A DNA stretch of 64,000 nt from Acanthosepion esculentum (lineage: Eukaryota > Mollusca > Cephalopoda > Sepiida > Sepiidae), in contig OZ038485.1 in assembly GCA_964036315.1 (NCBI GenBank), positions 81,125,363 to 81,189,362 on the forward strand, read 5' to 3'. Positions within the stretch are counted from its first letter, which is position 1; each line of letters begins with the position of its first letter. This document shows, one piece after another, positions 22,020 to 33,400 of the stretch. The position numbers and the translations under genes were made by a program. The notes under the pieces are model-generated. The model worked only from the letters and a program-made list of their open reading frames with translations. It was not told the origin of the DNA and did not search any database.

Positions 22020-23080
22020 TTTGTGTGAATGAACGGCAGAACACGAACAAAGAGATAAAGATGATTTAGAGTACCAAAAGATAGGATGTTGAGGGGAGCC
22101 ATGATCGCCCACATCCTGAAGGGAATTCGTAAGAAAAACTTAGATGTACCTTAAGGACAATTTTGGCGATTTACAGATACTAAAGAAACCGTGAAAAGTT
22201 ATGCTTGCTTATGTACTGAAGGGACATAATATTAAAAAGATTCAGTACTATTTCTCAGCTTATAGTACTAGATATGCAATATCAACATTATTCCTATTCA
22301 TATCCTTGTAAAATCCAAACATTTACTGTCGGCAGGCAGTACACATCATTATAAATTATAATTATTTAAATTGTGAGTATTTATACATAAGTTTATTATT
22401 TTACTTTCCTAAGCATTTTAGAAAAGTATTGTATTTTTTCTTTTGACATCGAAAACAAGTTTGTTGTCATCGATTCTTAATGAAATTGCCTCAGTGGGCG
22501 TTTCGATTTGTCCATTTGAAAAGCGTTGAATTAAGAGTTCAATCGTACGTACATCCTCAATCTATAGAATGGATTAGCTTACAAGAAGATAATGATGAAT
22601 ACCACATTTGCCAATTAAGGTGAATTATTGGATTTTAATTGGTTTTTAATCAGCCAATCGTAGAAAGATAATGATTCTGTTTTCTACTCCCTCGTATTTC
22701 TACATAATTAAAAAAAACAGAGACAGGAAAGAGATGAACGAAAGAAACTCATTTAACAGCAAACGTTCTAACTTATAGTAGCAGCCACCTTTATCAGCGT
22801 GGAAACCACATGAAATACCAAACTTTGTATATCATTCTATATAAGGTATGCTGACATTTCTCGATCTGACTAGCTTCTCCACGAAATATTATATTTTTGC
22901 TTTCTTTAGCAGAGTCCATTTCAGCATTTCATTCATACATATCTATGATATAGTTTAATTAGCAACAAAAGATTAAAAATGATAATTAATTATAGATATT
23001 TATGTTAATTCATTTTTAATAAAACTCATCGTAGAGCTGAGCAAATACAGCATACGATTTTAAAATACTATTCTTTTTCT
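22020..23080. other. No recognisable gene
   Basis: AT-rich spacer with a short plus-strand RTE scrap at about 22080-22130. No coding signature. Confidence 0.4.
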
Positions 23081-23089
23081 TATATTCTT

Positions 23090-23190
23090 CCACGCCCAGT
23101 ACCCCCCCGCTGCCTCATAGTGGCTTTGTTGCCTTGCTTGGGTTGAAATGATTTTTTTTAATCATTTCAAAGCAAGCAAGGCAACAAAAC
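23090..23190. repeat. Tail-to-tail LINE 3' ends forming a palindrome
   Basis: Plus-strand Jockey/CR1 3' end ('gttgccttgcttgggttgaa') meets its inverted copy about six bases later. The arms, 23128-23153 and 23160-23185, differ at only about two positions. Confidence 0.65.
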
Positions 23191-23224
23191 TTTTTTATAT
23201 GGTTGATAAATTTCATTTTTTCAT

Positions 23225-23755
23225 ATTTTTATAATGTCAACGAACACTCGTTGTCACTTTCGTAATGCTTGTTGTAGTAGAGACTTTGCAATCGCAGATA
23301 CAACTATAGTAACGCCGTTGAATAATACTGGTGTCAGACGCCTTCGAATAGCACTTGCACTAATAGTACTCGGTTGATAATACTCGCTTGAACAGTAATC
23401 CCTATAGTGATCCGAATAAAGAAATAGTATAGTGAATAGTGTAGACAATAGCGGTCCGTATAGTAATAGAGGATAGACTAGAAATAGCGATCCGTATAGT
23501 AATAGAGGATAGACTAGAAATGAAGATCTGTATAGTATAGAGGATAGACTAGAAATGAAGATCTGTATAGTATAGAGGATAAAGTAGAAAAAGCGATCGA
23601 TTAGACGTCACGCTACCTTCCATATATGCGTTTTCTCTATGGTCACGTGGTTTACTTAATTCAATAATAGGATCGCTTGTGTTTGCTCACTGGCGTTCTA
23701 TGTCCAAACTCAAGTGTCGGCAGCGACATTTTATTCCTATATAACACATATCAAG
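23225..23755 (-). repeat. Unclassified repeat family U, copy 2, with internal minisatellite
   Basis: Inverted copy of 15310-15755 with both end hairpins recognisable. At 23450-23590 the body has expanded into four to five units of about 35 bp ('gatagactagaaat' plus 'gatctgtatagta'), absent as an array from copy 1. Confidence 0.55.
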
Positions 23756-24009
23756 GAAACATTTTTCATATCTTTGGCATTTTCATATTCTTCGCTTGAC
23801 GACCCTTACTTCTTAGGATCATTATTAAGGAAGAATTATGAGAGCTATATATGGGGATTTACCATGGACAATTGAAATCAGGAAGCAGGAAATCGTAGAT
23901 AAAGAAGCAGTAACATCTGTTCAGTTTCCTCATTTCACGCTTGGAACTTTTGAAAATAATTTATCAGGGATGAAATTTACTTGGATGTATAACAAATATT
24001 AAAGATTTT

Positions 24010-24735
24010 AAAAGATGAATTATCATGGGACAAAGTAAGAAAGAAAGAAAAATGCAATATAAACAAAATGGGAAAGAGAACCAAAAAAGGAGACATTATG
24101 AAATATAGTCAGAAAGAAAGAACAAAGAAAGAGCGCAGTGTAACAGAAAGTAAAAGAGCGGGGGAATAAAAGATAAAATGTAAGTATAAAATATATACTG
24201 ACAATAAAGGAGAGAAGCGGGAGTGAGAAGGACAAAACAACACAAAATAAAAGGGGGAAAATAAGCACCAATGGAGGAGTATAAAATATAACGAGAAAGA
24301 AAGAATGAACGTGAGAGAGAAATTGACGGACAGACTAAAAGGAATGAGAATAAGCGATAAAGACTGGGTGTGAAACAATATGAAAAAGAAAGAAAGAAAG
24401 AAAGATAGTGAGAGGGACAGCGCTTTACAACCTAAAAAAGAATGAAAAATAGAAGTAAAGAGTGGATATGAAACAATGTGAGAAAGAAAGAAAGAAAGAA
24501 AGAAAAATTGAAAGAAATTGAAAGGAATAAGGCTTTACAACCTAAAAAGAATGAGAAAGAGCAACGGAGAGTGGATATGAAAGAAAGATAGTGAAAGAGA
24601 AAATGCCTTACGACTTAAAATGGAATTAGAATAAACAAAATAGATTGGGTAAGAAACAAAGAGAGAAAGAAAGAAAGAACGAAAGAAATAAATAAAGAAA
24701 GAAAGAATGAATGAATGAATGAAAACTCTAATAAA
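24010..24735 (-). repeat. GAAA-rich composite tandem array (right arm)
   Basis: About six units on the opposite strand to 21515-22010, with (GAAA)n, then 'tgaaacaatgtgagaaaga', 'ttacaacctaaaa' and 'gaatgagaa' type blocks. With the left array it encloses about 2 kb. Confidence 0.75.
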
Positions 24736-24779
24736 TAAGGAAGAAAGTCAAAGACTCTAGATTGGGAGAGAATCATAAG

Positions 24780-25310
24780 CTATATTATTGCCAATCATGA
24801 GTCGGCTAAGTTGCAGCCTAGTTGCTCGATTTCTCTCATTCTCTTCAACTACGAATGATTTCTTCTTCTTCGCTTGTTTGTTTTTCATTTACTCACTTTA
24901 ACTCATCAGTTTCACCTCATCACATTTTTTCTACTTTCTCATCTCTTTTTAACCTTATTTCCCTCATATTATCACCCCACCCACAATTTCTCCCCAATTA
25001 CCTCAGATCATTGCTATAATCGTTACCTTCTATTATATAATTATTTTAAAAAATATTAATTCAATGGTTCATCTGTTCCGGTACGAATTAATTGTTACTA
25101 GTATCTTTTATATCAGCTCCAATACATTGATTAATAAGATTATCACAAAAATTACTTAATTCTTTCTTGAATTCACAAACTGCAATTCCACTGAACCGTA
25201 CTCTCTGTCATTTCAAAATTAAGGATCATTTTCACCAAGGACGATTTTCATTTAAATTTTAGCTATTTTATGTTTTAAACAATTTCATGTTTTATATTAT
25301 TAATTAGAGA
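24780..25310. other. No recognisable gene
   Basis: Pyrimidine-rich then AT-rich sequence; short Ser/Leu frames only. Confidence 0.4.
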
Positions 25311-25317
25311 TGCAAAA

Positions 25318-25500
25318 TTGGTTAACGGATTAAGTTTAACAGAATTTGTCTAACGAATTTGGTCAAACAGAGTTGACCTAACTGAGTTGGTGTAATTAAT
25401 TTCGACAAACGGAGTCTAATTGTCTTTCATCTAGCAGAGTTCGTCTAACGAATTTGGTTTAACGGCGAGTAAAATGAAATCGGCGAACAGAGTTCATATT
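25318..25500. repeat. Degenerate ~15-bp minisatellite
   Basis: Imperfect repeats of a unit like 'gtctaacgaatttg' over about 180 bp. They are too diverged to fix an exact period by eye. Confidence 0.55.
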
Positions 25501-25748
25501 GCATCCGAAGTAGTGATTGTTCATTTCTGAATAATACGCTCAGAAACGGTATAAATCTTCCTGTCCAGTGTAGATCATGAACAGCGTGAGCGAACTAAAT
25601 GTAGTGCGGACTTTTGCCACTAGTATTTAGAGTAATATTCTTTTCTTGAATTTATTCTTTATTTATTCTAGGGTTTGCCATGGCAATTGAATCCAAGATA
25701 GATAATGAAGAAATAACAATGTCTAGAAAAGTCTGATAGCTAGATATA

Positions 25749-25828
25749 TTAGGTTGGTGCAAAAATAGTGTCGTTTTTTGACGTTCAACTTCATGTGAGA
25801 AAACCACATTATTTTTGCACCAACCTAA
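25749..25828. mobile_element. 80-bp mariner-type hairpin MITE, copy 2
   Basis: Same length and same loop as 12980-13059, TA on both sides (25747-25748, 25829-25830). The arms carry two mismatches to each other that copy 1 lacks. Confidence 0.85.
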
Positions 25829-25984
25829 TAACAATGTATTTTTTATTTATCTTTCAGGGTGTATGCAATCAGTGATTTCCGCAGTATATAAAGTTGGAAT
25901 AGACAATACTGTTTTCAGTAAATATAATGGAGTGTGTTCCACTTGCCTTTTGGACGGTTTTAAATTCCTTCTCCTAAAATGTTT

Positions 25985-27310
25985 ATATCTATAAACTTCT
26001 GTATTGCTAAATGAAAGTTTTCTTGAACGGCCAGCCTTCCAGATCCACTGGTACTAATGCAGGTGTCCCTCGGATCTTTACCCTTGGCTCTGCTTTATCC
26101 CTGATGTCTATCAATGATTTCCCTGGTGGCATCAGCTCTCAACTTATTATCTATGCTGATGACAAAACCATTTGCTCCTGTCTCGATAGTAAGTCTGATC
26201 AGATCGATACGGTCAAACTAGCGGATAATCGAAAAAATGACCTCCAGTATGTCAGTTAACTGACAGACCTCCAAATAAATAAATAAGCCTCCAGACAAAT
26301 AAATAAGCCATCCTTATTAAATAAGGATGGCTTATTTATTTGAAAGCATCCAAAATGAAACTGCTCTCTATTAATAAGCTGAAAGACAATTATCTGCCTT
26401 CCATATGCATGTCTGATGCTAACCTCCAGTCGAGTGACTCATTGCACCTTCTTGCGCTACGCTTCTCGGCTGAAATGAAGTGGAAAGACTATAAAGGACT
26501 TGTTGCATTTTGTGCACTTGAGTGTTAGCACAGAACTTACGGTTACATCTAGCCAATTCAACTCTAAGTTTCTTCCGCTCGGCTAAAATGAGCTGTACAA
26601 TGGATTCGAACCTGTGATTCTGTCAAGCTTGAAAGTGATTATGTTCTGTATTTGTCTTCGCATAACAAACACCCCCACCATTGCTAGGTCTGCTGCTAAT
26701 AAAATTAGTTCACTGTATCATGCTAGCCAATTTTTCTCTCCCGAATCTATCTTGCATATCTATAAGTCTACCATTCGTCCATACCTCGAATATTGCTGCC
26801 ACTTATGGTCTGGTTCTTCTGCTGTACATTTAGAGATCCTTAATAAAATACAAAGAAGAATCAGCAATATAACCTGCTAACCTGACGTTTCTGCTTCAGA
26901 CATTTTCCCATCGCCGTACATTTGCTTTCTTGGGCCTTTTCTATAAATATATTCATAGTAATTTTTCGGACGAGCTCTTTGCTGTAGTATCTAGACTTTT
27001 ATAAATTTTTAGCGCAATGCCAGATTAGCAATATGATCTCATCACTTTATAGTTAAATTGGCTAGTTCTAACCGAAAGTTCTATGATAACAGTTTCTTTT
27101 CTGGAATTTCTTGCTTGTAGAACTCTATTCTAGCGTCTTGCTTTTCAGTCAAGTTATCTACTGTCTTCTTGATTATTCTTCTATTGTTCTCGCTCCTCAA
27201 AAATCCTTTTGTTTTATAATTCTCTCGCACGCAGTAATACCTTGTGCCTTAGTGACTTTACTGCCTGGCATGGGATGAACACGATTTTCAAACATGTATT
27301 TGTCTTCGCA
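25985..27310 (+). pseudogene. Jockey/CR1-like LINE, RT to 3' end, with an insertion
   Basis: The most complete copy of its family here. The frame 26011-26259 has VFLNGQPSRSTGTNAGVP, INDFPGGISSQ and IIYADDKTICSCL, the palm region with the YADD box. Then come MKLLSINKLKD, LPSICMSDANLQSSDSLHLL and MKWKDY (26340-26490). A foreign block (26490-26690) follows, then SAANKISSLYHASQFFSPES and YKSTIRPYLEYCCHLWSG (26614-26880). The C-terminus and the 3' end 'gcctggcatgggatgaacac' extend to about 27290. Frameshifts, and stops in the C-terminal part, make it non-functional. Confidence 0.7.
26490..26690 (-). repeat. Chimeric insert with tRNA-like block (copy 1 of an inverted pair)
   Basis: Interrupts the LINE between MKWKDY and ARSAANKI. 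On the minus strand it holds 'cacaggttcgaatccattg', a strong tRNA B-box, and, beside it, a block 'ttgaattggctagatgtaac' taken from the same LINE family in the opposite sense. A nearly identical inverted copy lies at 27955-28140. Confidence 0.55.
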
Positions 27311-27319
27311 TAAGAGGCG

Positions 27320-27950
27320 TTTTTTAAACTTTAATGTACCAAATAAATTGCCATGCGACTAATACAGGCGTATTACGGATGGGGGAGGACTGAGTGCTGT
27401 ACCGGTTGGCTAAGTCTTAGGATAAGCTTGAGTTTGCTAGGCATAAAAATTGTTAATAATAATAGAATATTGAAAGCAAGCCAAATTATTTCAGCAAATT
27501 GTGTTACTAATAATAAAATATGTATGTAGGCGCTGTACTGTTTGCTGAAATACCAGTTTCTGTTATAATGCATTCACTTATTTTTCTGTTGCTTATTTTA
27601 TACTACTGCCAATATTCAGTGAAATGTTTTGTTTGCTTGATTGTACTGTAATTATCTATAAGAATTCATTCACATTAATTGTACGTTACTAATTGCTTTA
27701 TATCAATTTACTGTGTTTATATGGAGCAGTAGCCATTGGTACAAATTTACCTGTATTTCTCCTCCGTTTTGGTAAATTTACTTTAGTTTCTTTTGAAGGT
27801 TAATGTTGCAATACAGGATTCTATACGTTATTCCTGTCTATTATATTTGCAAGCACAAAATCATAGATTTTCTTCTACAAAACCACTTTAAAATATATTT
27901 CAATAAATATATGATGAAACATACTTTTTTTCCGCAAAACACCCTTGTAA
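27320..27950. other. No recognisable gene
   Basis: AT-rich spacer between the LINE and the second copy of the insert. Confidence 0.4.
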
Positions 27951-27954
27951 AATA

Positions 27955-28140
27955 GGTGGGGGTGTTTGTTATGCGAAGACAAATACAGAACATAATCACT
28001 TTCAAGCTTGACAGAATCACAGGTTCGAATCCATTGTACAGCTCATTTTAGCCGAGCGAAGGAAACTTAAAGTTGAATTGGCTAGATGTAACCGTAAGTT
28101 CAATGCTAACACTCAAGTGCACAAAATGCCTTTATAGGTA
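27955..28140 (+). repeat. Chimeric tRNA-like block, copy 2 (inverted)
   Basis: Near-identical inverted match to 26490-26690, with only a few differences over about 185 bp, containing 'cacaggttcgaatccattg'. It is not inside a LINE here. Confidence 0.6.
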
Positions 28141-28526
28141 TCATTCAAGCACTAAACAAGAGAGTTTCCCTTCACAAAAGCAACATCAAATTACCAGAGA
28201 ATAGAAAATTCTTTGTATCACAACACATCTACAAATGTAATCAAGGTAAATTTTAAATTATGCCAATATATCAAACAGACAATTATTTTACCCACAAATA
28301 CAAGAAAAAAAACTTCATAGACAAATTTCAACCAGCACTAAGCAGATCATAGCCCCACACACATAAACACACAGCATACATATATAATGGCCGAAAACAG
28401 TAGTCGGACCACAAACGCACATACACAAATATCTATAGAGAACGAATATATATACACATACTGGCAATAACAAAATCACTATAGGGATCACACGAAGACA
28501 CACGCACGAAAACTCCTCACCAGAGG

Positions 28527-28527
<1 letters not shown>

Positions 28528-28582
<55 letters not shown>
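28528..28582. repeat. (TA)n microsatellite
   Basis: Uninterrupted TA repeat. Confidence 0.95.
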
Positions 28583-28585
<3 letters not shown>

Positions 28586-28669
28586 AATTCTTTATAATAA
28601 AACTATATATATGTATGGAGAAAGAATTTGTATTCTCTGACCAATCCTAATTGATTTATTACCTCCTAA

Positions 28670-28930
28670 GCAGAATATTTTCTCCACAAATCCCCAAAAA
28701 TGTGTATTACTTTTACGCACAAAAGACAAGGATTAAACATCGGGAAACATAAGGAAAAATTAATTCCTTTAAATAATATGTGGAAATAATCACACTTCGC
28801 CTGATGAAGGTCGGAAGACCCGAAACTGGTGTAACCAAAATATGGAAAATAAAGTATAATATATATTTTTAAAAATCCACATTATAACCAAAAACGTGTG
28901 CGGCTTCTCTCTTCTCTTTATATATATATA
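28670..28930 (+). repeat. Penelope-type terminal repeat with hammerhead-like core
   Basis: Inverted relative of 1711-1910. It carries CTGATGA (28801-28807), a stem GGTC/GACC with loop GGAA, then GAAAC (28822-28826) and a four-pair stem III TGGT/ACCA. The GTC cleavage site expected after stem III is replaced by A-rich sequence. Core and stem II are intact, but the cleavage position has probably been lost. A TA tract follows directly. Confidence 0.55.
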
Positions 28931-28956
28931 TATATATATAATGAATATATATTTAC

Positions 28957-29033
<77 letters not shown>

Positions 29034-29073
29034 CAATTGTCAAATTTCTTAAAAAATTGTCGGGTTCGATATC

Positions 29074-29143
<70 letters not shown>

Positions 29144-29229
29144 ACAACACTACGCGCACACACACACACACACACCACAACACTACGCGCACACACACAC
29201 ACACACACACACCACAACACTACGCGCGC

Positions 29230-29264
<35 letters not shown>

Positions 29265-29272
29265 CACATGGA
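28918..29272. repeat. TA and CA microsatellites with a nested minisatellite
   Basis: (TA)n at 28918-28940 and 28961-29030. (CA)n at 29081-29142 passes into three units of (CA)n plus 'ccacaacactacgcg' up to about 29230, then CA again to 29270. Confidence 0.95.
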
Positions 29273-29589
29273 CGTACGTAGTGGCTTCCACCTTTTACCT
29301 TTCTTAACACAGCTACCTTTAAGAATATTTTAAGAGCGTTCTTAAATTAAAAATTTGATAACGATATTTTCCTCCACTTCTGTATATAAATATAACTTTT
29401 AAAATAAAATTTCAACTTTTACCTTGATAAATTCCCCGGAGGATAAAACGCGTTGGTTAAAAAAAGTTTTCCTTTTGTCTTTTCGTAATTTTAAACTGTT
29501 TTAAAACATAAATCTCTACTCAAAGACGTGTATCCGCTAAAAATATAACGTTTACAGTCAGAAATAATAAAGTCGTGCGTTTGCCCATA

Positions 29590-29710
29590 TGATTATTTAC
29601 ACTATTTAAATTCGAACTATTGTCCTCGTCTTTGTTGTTATCACAACGTCACAGACGTTGTCCTCCTCCACTTGCGCTTTCCTCAAGTGTATATCAATTT
29701 GGGTAACCCA
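29590..29710 (+). repeat. Penelope-type terminal repeat fragment
   Basis: 'ttcgaactattgtcctcgtctttgttg' type sequence, related to 55670-55770 and 63785-63900. The hammerhead core is not recognisable. Confidence 0.4.
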
Positions 29711-29859
29711 CAGAGAATTACCAACTAAACCGTTTATTTAATTTAGGAGGGTAGAATGTTGCACAGTTCATGCCTAGGGATATTATCTAGTTCTTATTTT
29801 TATTTAGCAGTCTGTTGCTCGCCCGTTTTCTCTGGGCGCTAGTACACAACAATTAACCT

Positions 29860-30960
29860 TTAATAGAATTTAATGTTATGATTGTAGTGATTGAGGAAAC
29901 ATCCTGTTGGAAGTCGATTCTGCAGAGCAATGGTTCGCCGGAAGAAGCTGCTCGAGTGGAACTTACTTCTCACCGATGGAATATAGGGGGAATGTGTGTG
30001 GTTTGCTACTATGTAAGTGACATGGCGTGTTCTTGCCATGAAGGTTTCATTTGGCAGGCCCTAGGAATGTAGTTCTTCCGTGCACTTTCCGTTGAAGTAA
30101 CGGTAGAGCTGCGATAGGCTTGACACAACATGCCTTTTGGAGAGGGGTTGATGGGTGAAGTATAATAAGTCACCGACAAGGGATTGGACACGATTTTGAA
30201 CACTGTCAAGCCTGGAGAGTGAGGTCTTAACACCTGCTGTTCAGATATGACAACATTAATCTATTTTTGACTCTTGTAACGATAGAAGATAGCATTTACC
30301 TGCAACCTGAGAACGGATTGTATGTACGAGTTCCACTTGAGGTCGAGAGTGAGTTTGAGGCCCAACAGTCTTTCAAGGTACAACGTTTCCCCGAGAGGAA
30401 CTCCATTCATGTTGATTGATGGTAGTTCGGAGTCAGATCGGCAAGGTTGGGAGATAATTTCGGGTTCATATTCTTAAGGACAATCACTGGAATTTTATCT
30501 GGGCCATTGGCTTTCTTAGGGTCTAGTTCTTTGATTATTCTAGAAATTTCTCGAGCTTTGATATTACTGAGATTGTGCTCAGTGAAACTTGGGAACTTGG
30601 GGAGGGGACGGGTCAGCTAATGTTGAGTTAGGTGCTAAGATAGAGGCGAATATAAATACAGAGGAGGATAAAACTTCGAGGCCATTTATAATTTTGGGCA
30701 CAGCATCTTCATGATTTAGTTAGTGACTTCCAGAATTCTCGGGATCCAATTTGTTTCTTTTCAGCCTTGGTCTGTACTGATCGTGCGTAGATGCACTTGG
30801 CACCTTCTAGAATTTTCTTGCAGTGATTGCGGGCAGTTCTGAATGCAGTGAAGGCAGAACTACTTCGCTCCTTGCGATAGATACTGAAGTAGTGAATTTG
30901 GTGGGTTATGGCCAAAGCGCATTAGGAGTGAAATAGTGTTGGCTGTTTAGTTTTTGGTGG
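29860..30960 (-). pseudogene. Jockey/CR1-group LINE with internal deletion
   Basis: Read on the minus strand from 30960 down: SSSAFTAFRTARNHCKKIL (region before the RT domain), then IIKELDPKKANGPDKIPVIV (an early RT block), then an abrupt jump near 30440-30470. After it come LPSINMNGVPLGETLYLERL, LGLKLTLDLKWNSYIQSVLR and finally SFFRRTIALQNRLPTGCF near 29900. The central RT domain with its catalytic box is therefore deleted. It is related to, but distinct from, the family at 25985-27310. Confidence 0.65.
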
Positions 30961-31570
30961 AATTGTTTTGTGGGTATAAAACTCTCCATTCCAGAAAGTA
31001 TCCAATCAGTGACGAGAGCAGCAGTTTAGGATGCAGTATGCTGGAAGAAGTTTGGTAGGGGAGCTTCCATCATATAGAATCGAAAGCTATTTCAGTCTTA
31101 AATAATAGCTTCAAACTATTATTTTTTTAGTGGCAGTGTATTTTGTCTCAGAACTTCTGAGGCCTGACCTTTAAGGTCAGATGGTAGACTAAATAAGGAT
31201 GTCGATTTTCATTGAGCTGAACGTGGGAGAGATAAAAAGTGATTTCGAAGAGTTAAGTTTTTACACGTCATACAGAGCAGACGTGGTTATTTTTTGTCTC
31301 GGGGAATGTGCACCCAAGTGGAGGTGATAGAGCGACCCCATTGGCTAGTTAAAATGTACACGTCGACGTTTTTAATAAAATAGATAAGTTTTCAATTCCC
31401 CTCTGTTAATGTCTCTTTCATCTCAGGACTCCCAAAAACTAGCGATCACTCAGCCAAGAGGAGAAAGAAAAGAGAGGAAGACAACTTTATTATGATCGCC
31501 TCAAGACCGTCAACTATGAGACCCCCAGAACGAGGGGGCTATGCACCATTTGGCTTATTTGACACAGTGG
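30960..31570. other. No recognisable gene
   Basis: Mixed sequence without family matches that I can identify. Confidence 0.4.
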
Positions 31571-31574
31571 CCAA

Positions 31575-32120
31575 GACCTCCATATAATGCAGTAATGCCA
31601 CTAAAACACAACAGGTTACATGGTGTGGGGGAATTAGGAACAGAAACAGTAATGATGAGCAGAAAGAGAAAAGAGTAATCAGGTGAACAGTAGATAGCGA
31701 TTGACATTGCATTTAATATTTTGAGGATTAAAATTCCTTAGAAAGCATGGGGCCGTAAGGGAGTTTCACAAGCGAGAAGTACGAGAGAAGAAACTATTAG
31801 CATCAAGCCAGTTCAACCGTAATTTGATGAGATATTGACGCCAGTCTAGTGCAGTGCTTTAATAAAAGAAAACTCTAAGTACCATAGCGAAGAGCTCATT
31901 TGAACAATTACCATGAAAGTATTTATACAAAAGACATCGAGAGGCAAACTTACGGTAGTGAGAACGTAACTGGAGCAGAGCCGCCAGATCATGACCAATA
32001 ATATTGCAAGGAGCTCAAGGTAAATAGCAGGGGCACCGGACCATATGTGGCAGCAATATTCGAAGCAAGGACGAATAGTAGACTTATAGATATGTAAGAT
32101 AGATTTAGGAGAGAAGAATT
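31575..32120 (-). pseudogene. Jockey/CR1-like LINE, post-RT region to 3' end
   Basis: The minus strand from 32120 reads IYKSTIRPCFEYCCHIWSGA, then the decayed C-terminus, and ends with the 3' terminus near 31585. Direction and order are normal; frames are broken. Confidence 0.6.
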
Positions 32121-32559
32121 GTCACGACTGTGAAACGACTTTCTTAGCAGCTAAACTAGCAATGGATTCACTATAATCTTTCCACTGTATATCAGTAGGG
32201 ATCGTGTGCCCGAGAAGCGTTACAAATCTTTTTCCACTGTGTCATATATTTTCCCCAATATTGTCCTAATAGATAAAAGTATATATCGTTATCTAATTCA
32301 TTCAAACGTTATTGTAAAAATTTATTTGAGTAGACGTTCCGTTTTAAAAACAGTGTTCATTTCGTCTACCGACCTCCGTATTCGTGAAAACTTAGTAAAG
32401 AAAGTGCTTATTTCTAACATGCGTCATTTAATAGCAGGAGAGAGCACCGCGGAGCTTCGACCGCTCGGCTACGGTATGCTACATAAAACTCTGATGACCG
32501 TTACTAACGCTTGAATTAAGGAAAGTGTTGGATTGAAATAGATATATTTATTACAGAAC

Positions 32560-32752
32560 ATAGAAATGAATTATATAAAAAAAATGAAACTCAATTGTAC
32601 CTCATTTTTATGGCCATTTTGCTCCTAGGGATAAATTTGCTGGAGCTTGTCAACACTAACGCGTTTTATCGTTAACAAGCTTCAGGGAATTTATCCTGAG
32701 AAGCGAAATGGCCATAAAAATGGGGTACAATTGAGTTTTCATTTTTATGTAA

Positions 32753-32790
<38 letters not shown>

Positions 32791-32807
32791 TTACACAAAA
32801 ATGAAAC

Positions 32808-32865
<58 letters not shown>
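32560..32865. repeat. Imperfect palindrome flanked by TA tracts
   Basis: Arms of about 85 bp (32565-32650 and 32675-32757) share 'ctcaattgtacc(t/c)catt' and 'ttatggccatttt(g/c)gct'. The centre holds 'taacgcgttttatcgttaa', like a Penelope-type end at about 29440. (TA)n follows at 32756-32787 and 32811-32865, with a third arm fragment between them. Confidence 0.6.
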
Positions 32866-32866
<1 letters not shown>

Positions 32867-33301
32867 CTTTAAACGTTATTATTAGTGGTTACCCATATTA
32901 TACCCATATTTGAGTAAACTCTTTTTAAAACCGTACTTTATTCTCTAATCTGAAAAATGTGCCCTTTAGCAGGATTTGAAACTGTCGCTAGATTCAATGT
33001 GCTTAAATCGACACAATCACAAAGAGTATAGTGGTTAAGGTACGTTGCATCCTGCCTTTAAGCACTTTTTTTACGTTTAGATTCCCGAATATTCATAACT
33101 GGGTCTGAAACGTAAACAAACCAATTTCTTAGGAAATAATAGTCTTTTATTTATTAATCCGATACATTTTTATCAATTTAAACGTTATTTTTAATGGATA
33201 CCCATATTTGAGTAGACGTTTATTTATTTATTTTTTTAAACAGTATTCTTATATTCGTCTACTGCCCTGAACATTCGAGAAGTCTTATTAAAAAAAAAAT
33301 A

Positions 33302-33400
33302 CGCCCACCGGTGGGATTCGAACCTGCATCCACCTTTGTAAGAGAAACCACCCTTAGATCCTCCGTGCTTCAACTGACTCGGCTATGTAGAGCGGCGTTG
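33302..33400 (-). repeat. tRNA-like sequence (SINE head)
   Basis: The minus strand holds 'tagccgagtcagttgaagc' (A box) and 'ggttcgaatcccacc' (a perfect B box and T-arm), about 75 nt from one end to the other. The long spacing between the boxes recalls Leu/Ser tRNAs with a long variable arm. I cannot pair a proper anticodon stem. It sits at the edge of the third family-V copy, so a tRNA-derived SINE is more likely than a tRNA gene. Confidence 0.5.

Noticed and set aside
21497..22032. Phe/Leu/Ser-rich and Lys/Arg/Glu-rich frames resembling membrane or basic proteins
   Set aside because: They come from (TTTC)n and its complement in a tandem array.
28896..29333. Open frames rich in Ile-Tyr or His-Thr over microsatellites (also at 8175-8497, 10745-11092, 37618-37800, 47819-48312, 57030-57282)
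   Set aside because: They are translations of TA, CA or TG repeats and have no other content.
29598..29710. Hammerhead motif in this Penelope-type fragment
   Set aside because: No CTGANGA or GAAA block can be aligned despite the flanking similarity.
33302..33400. Functional tRNA gene
   Set aside because: B box and A box are good, but no anticodon stem pairs, and it is part of a dispersed repeat.
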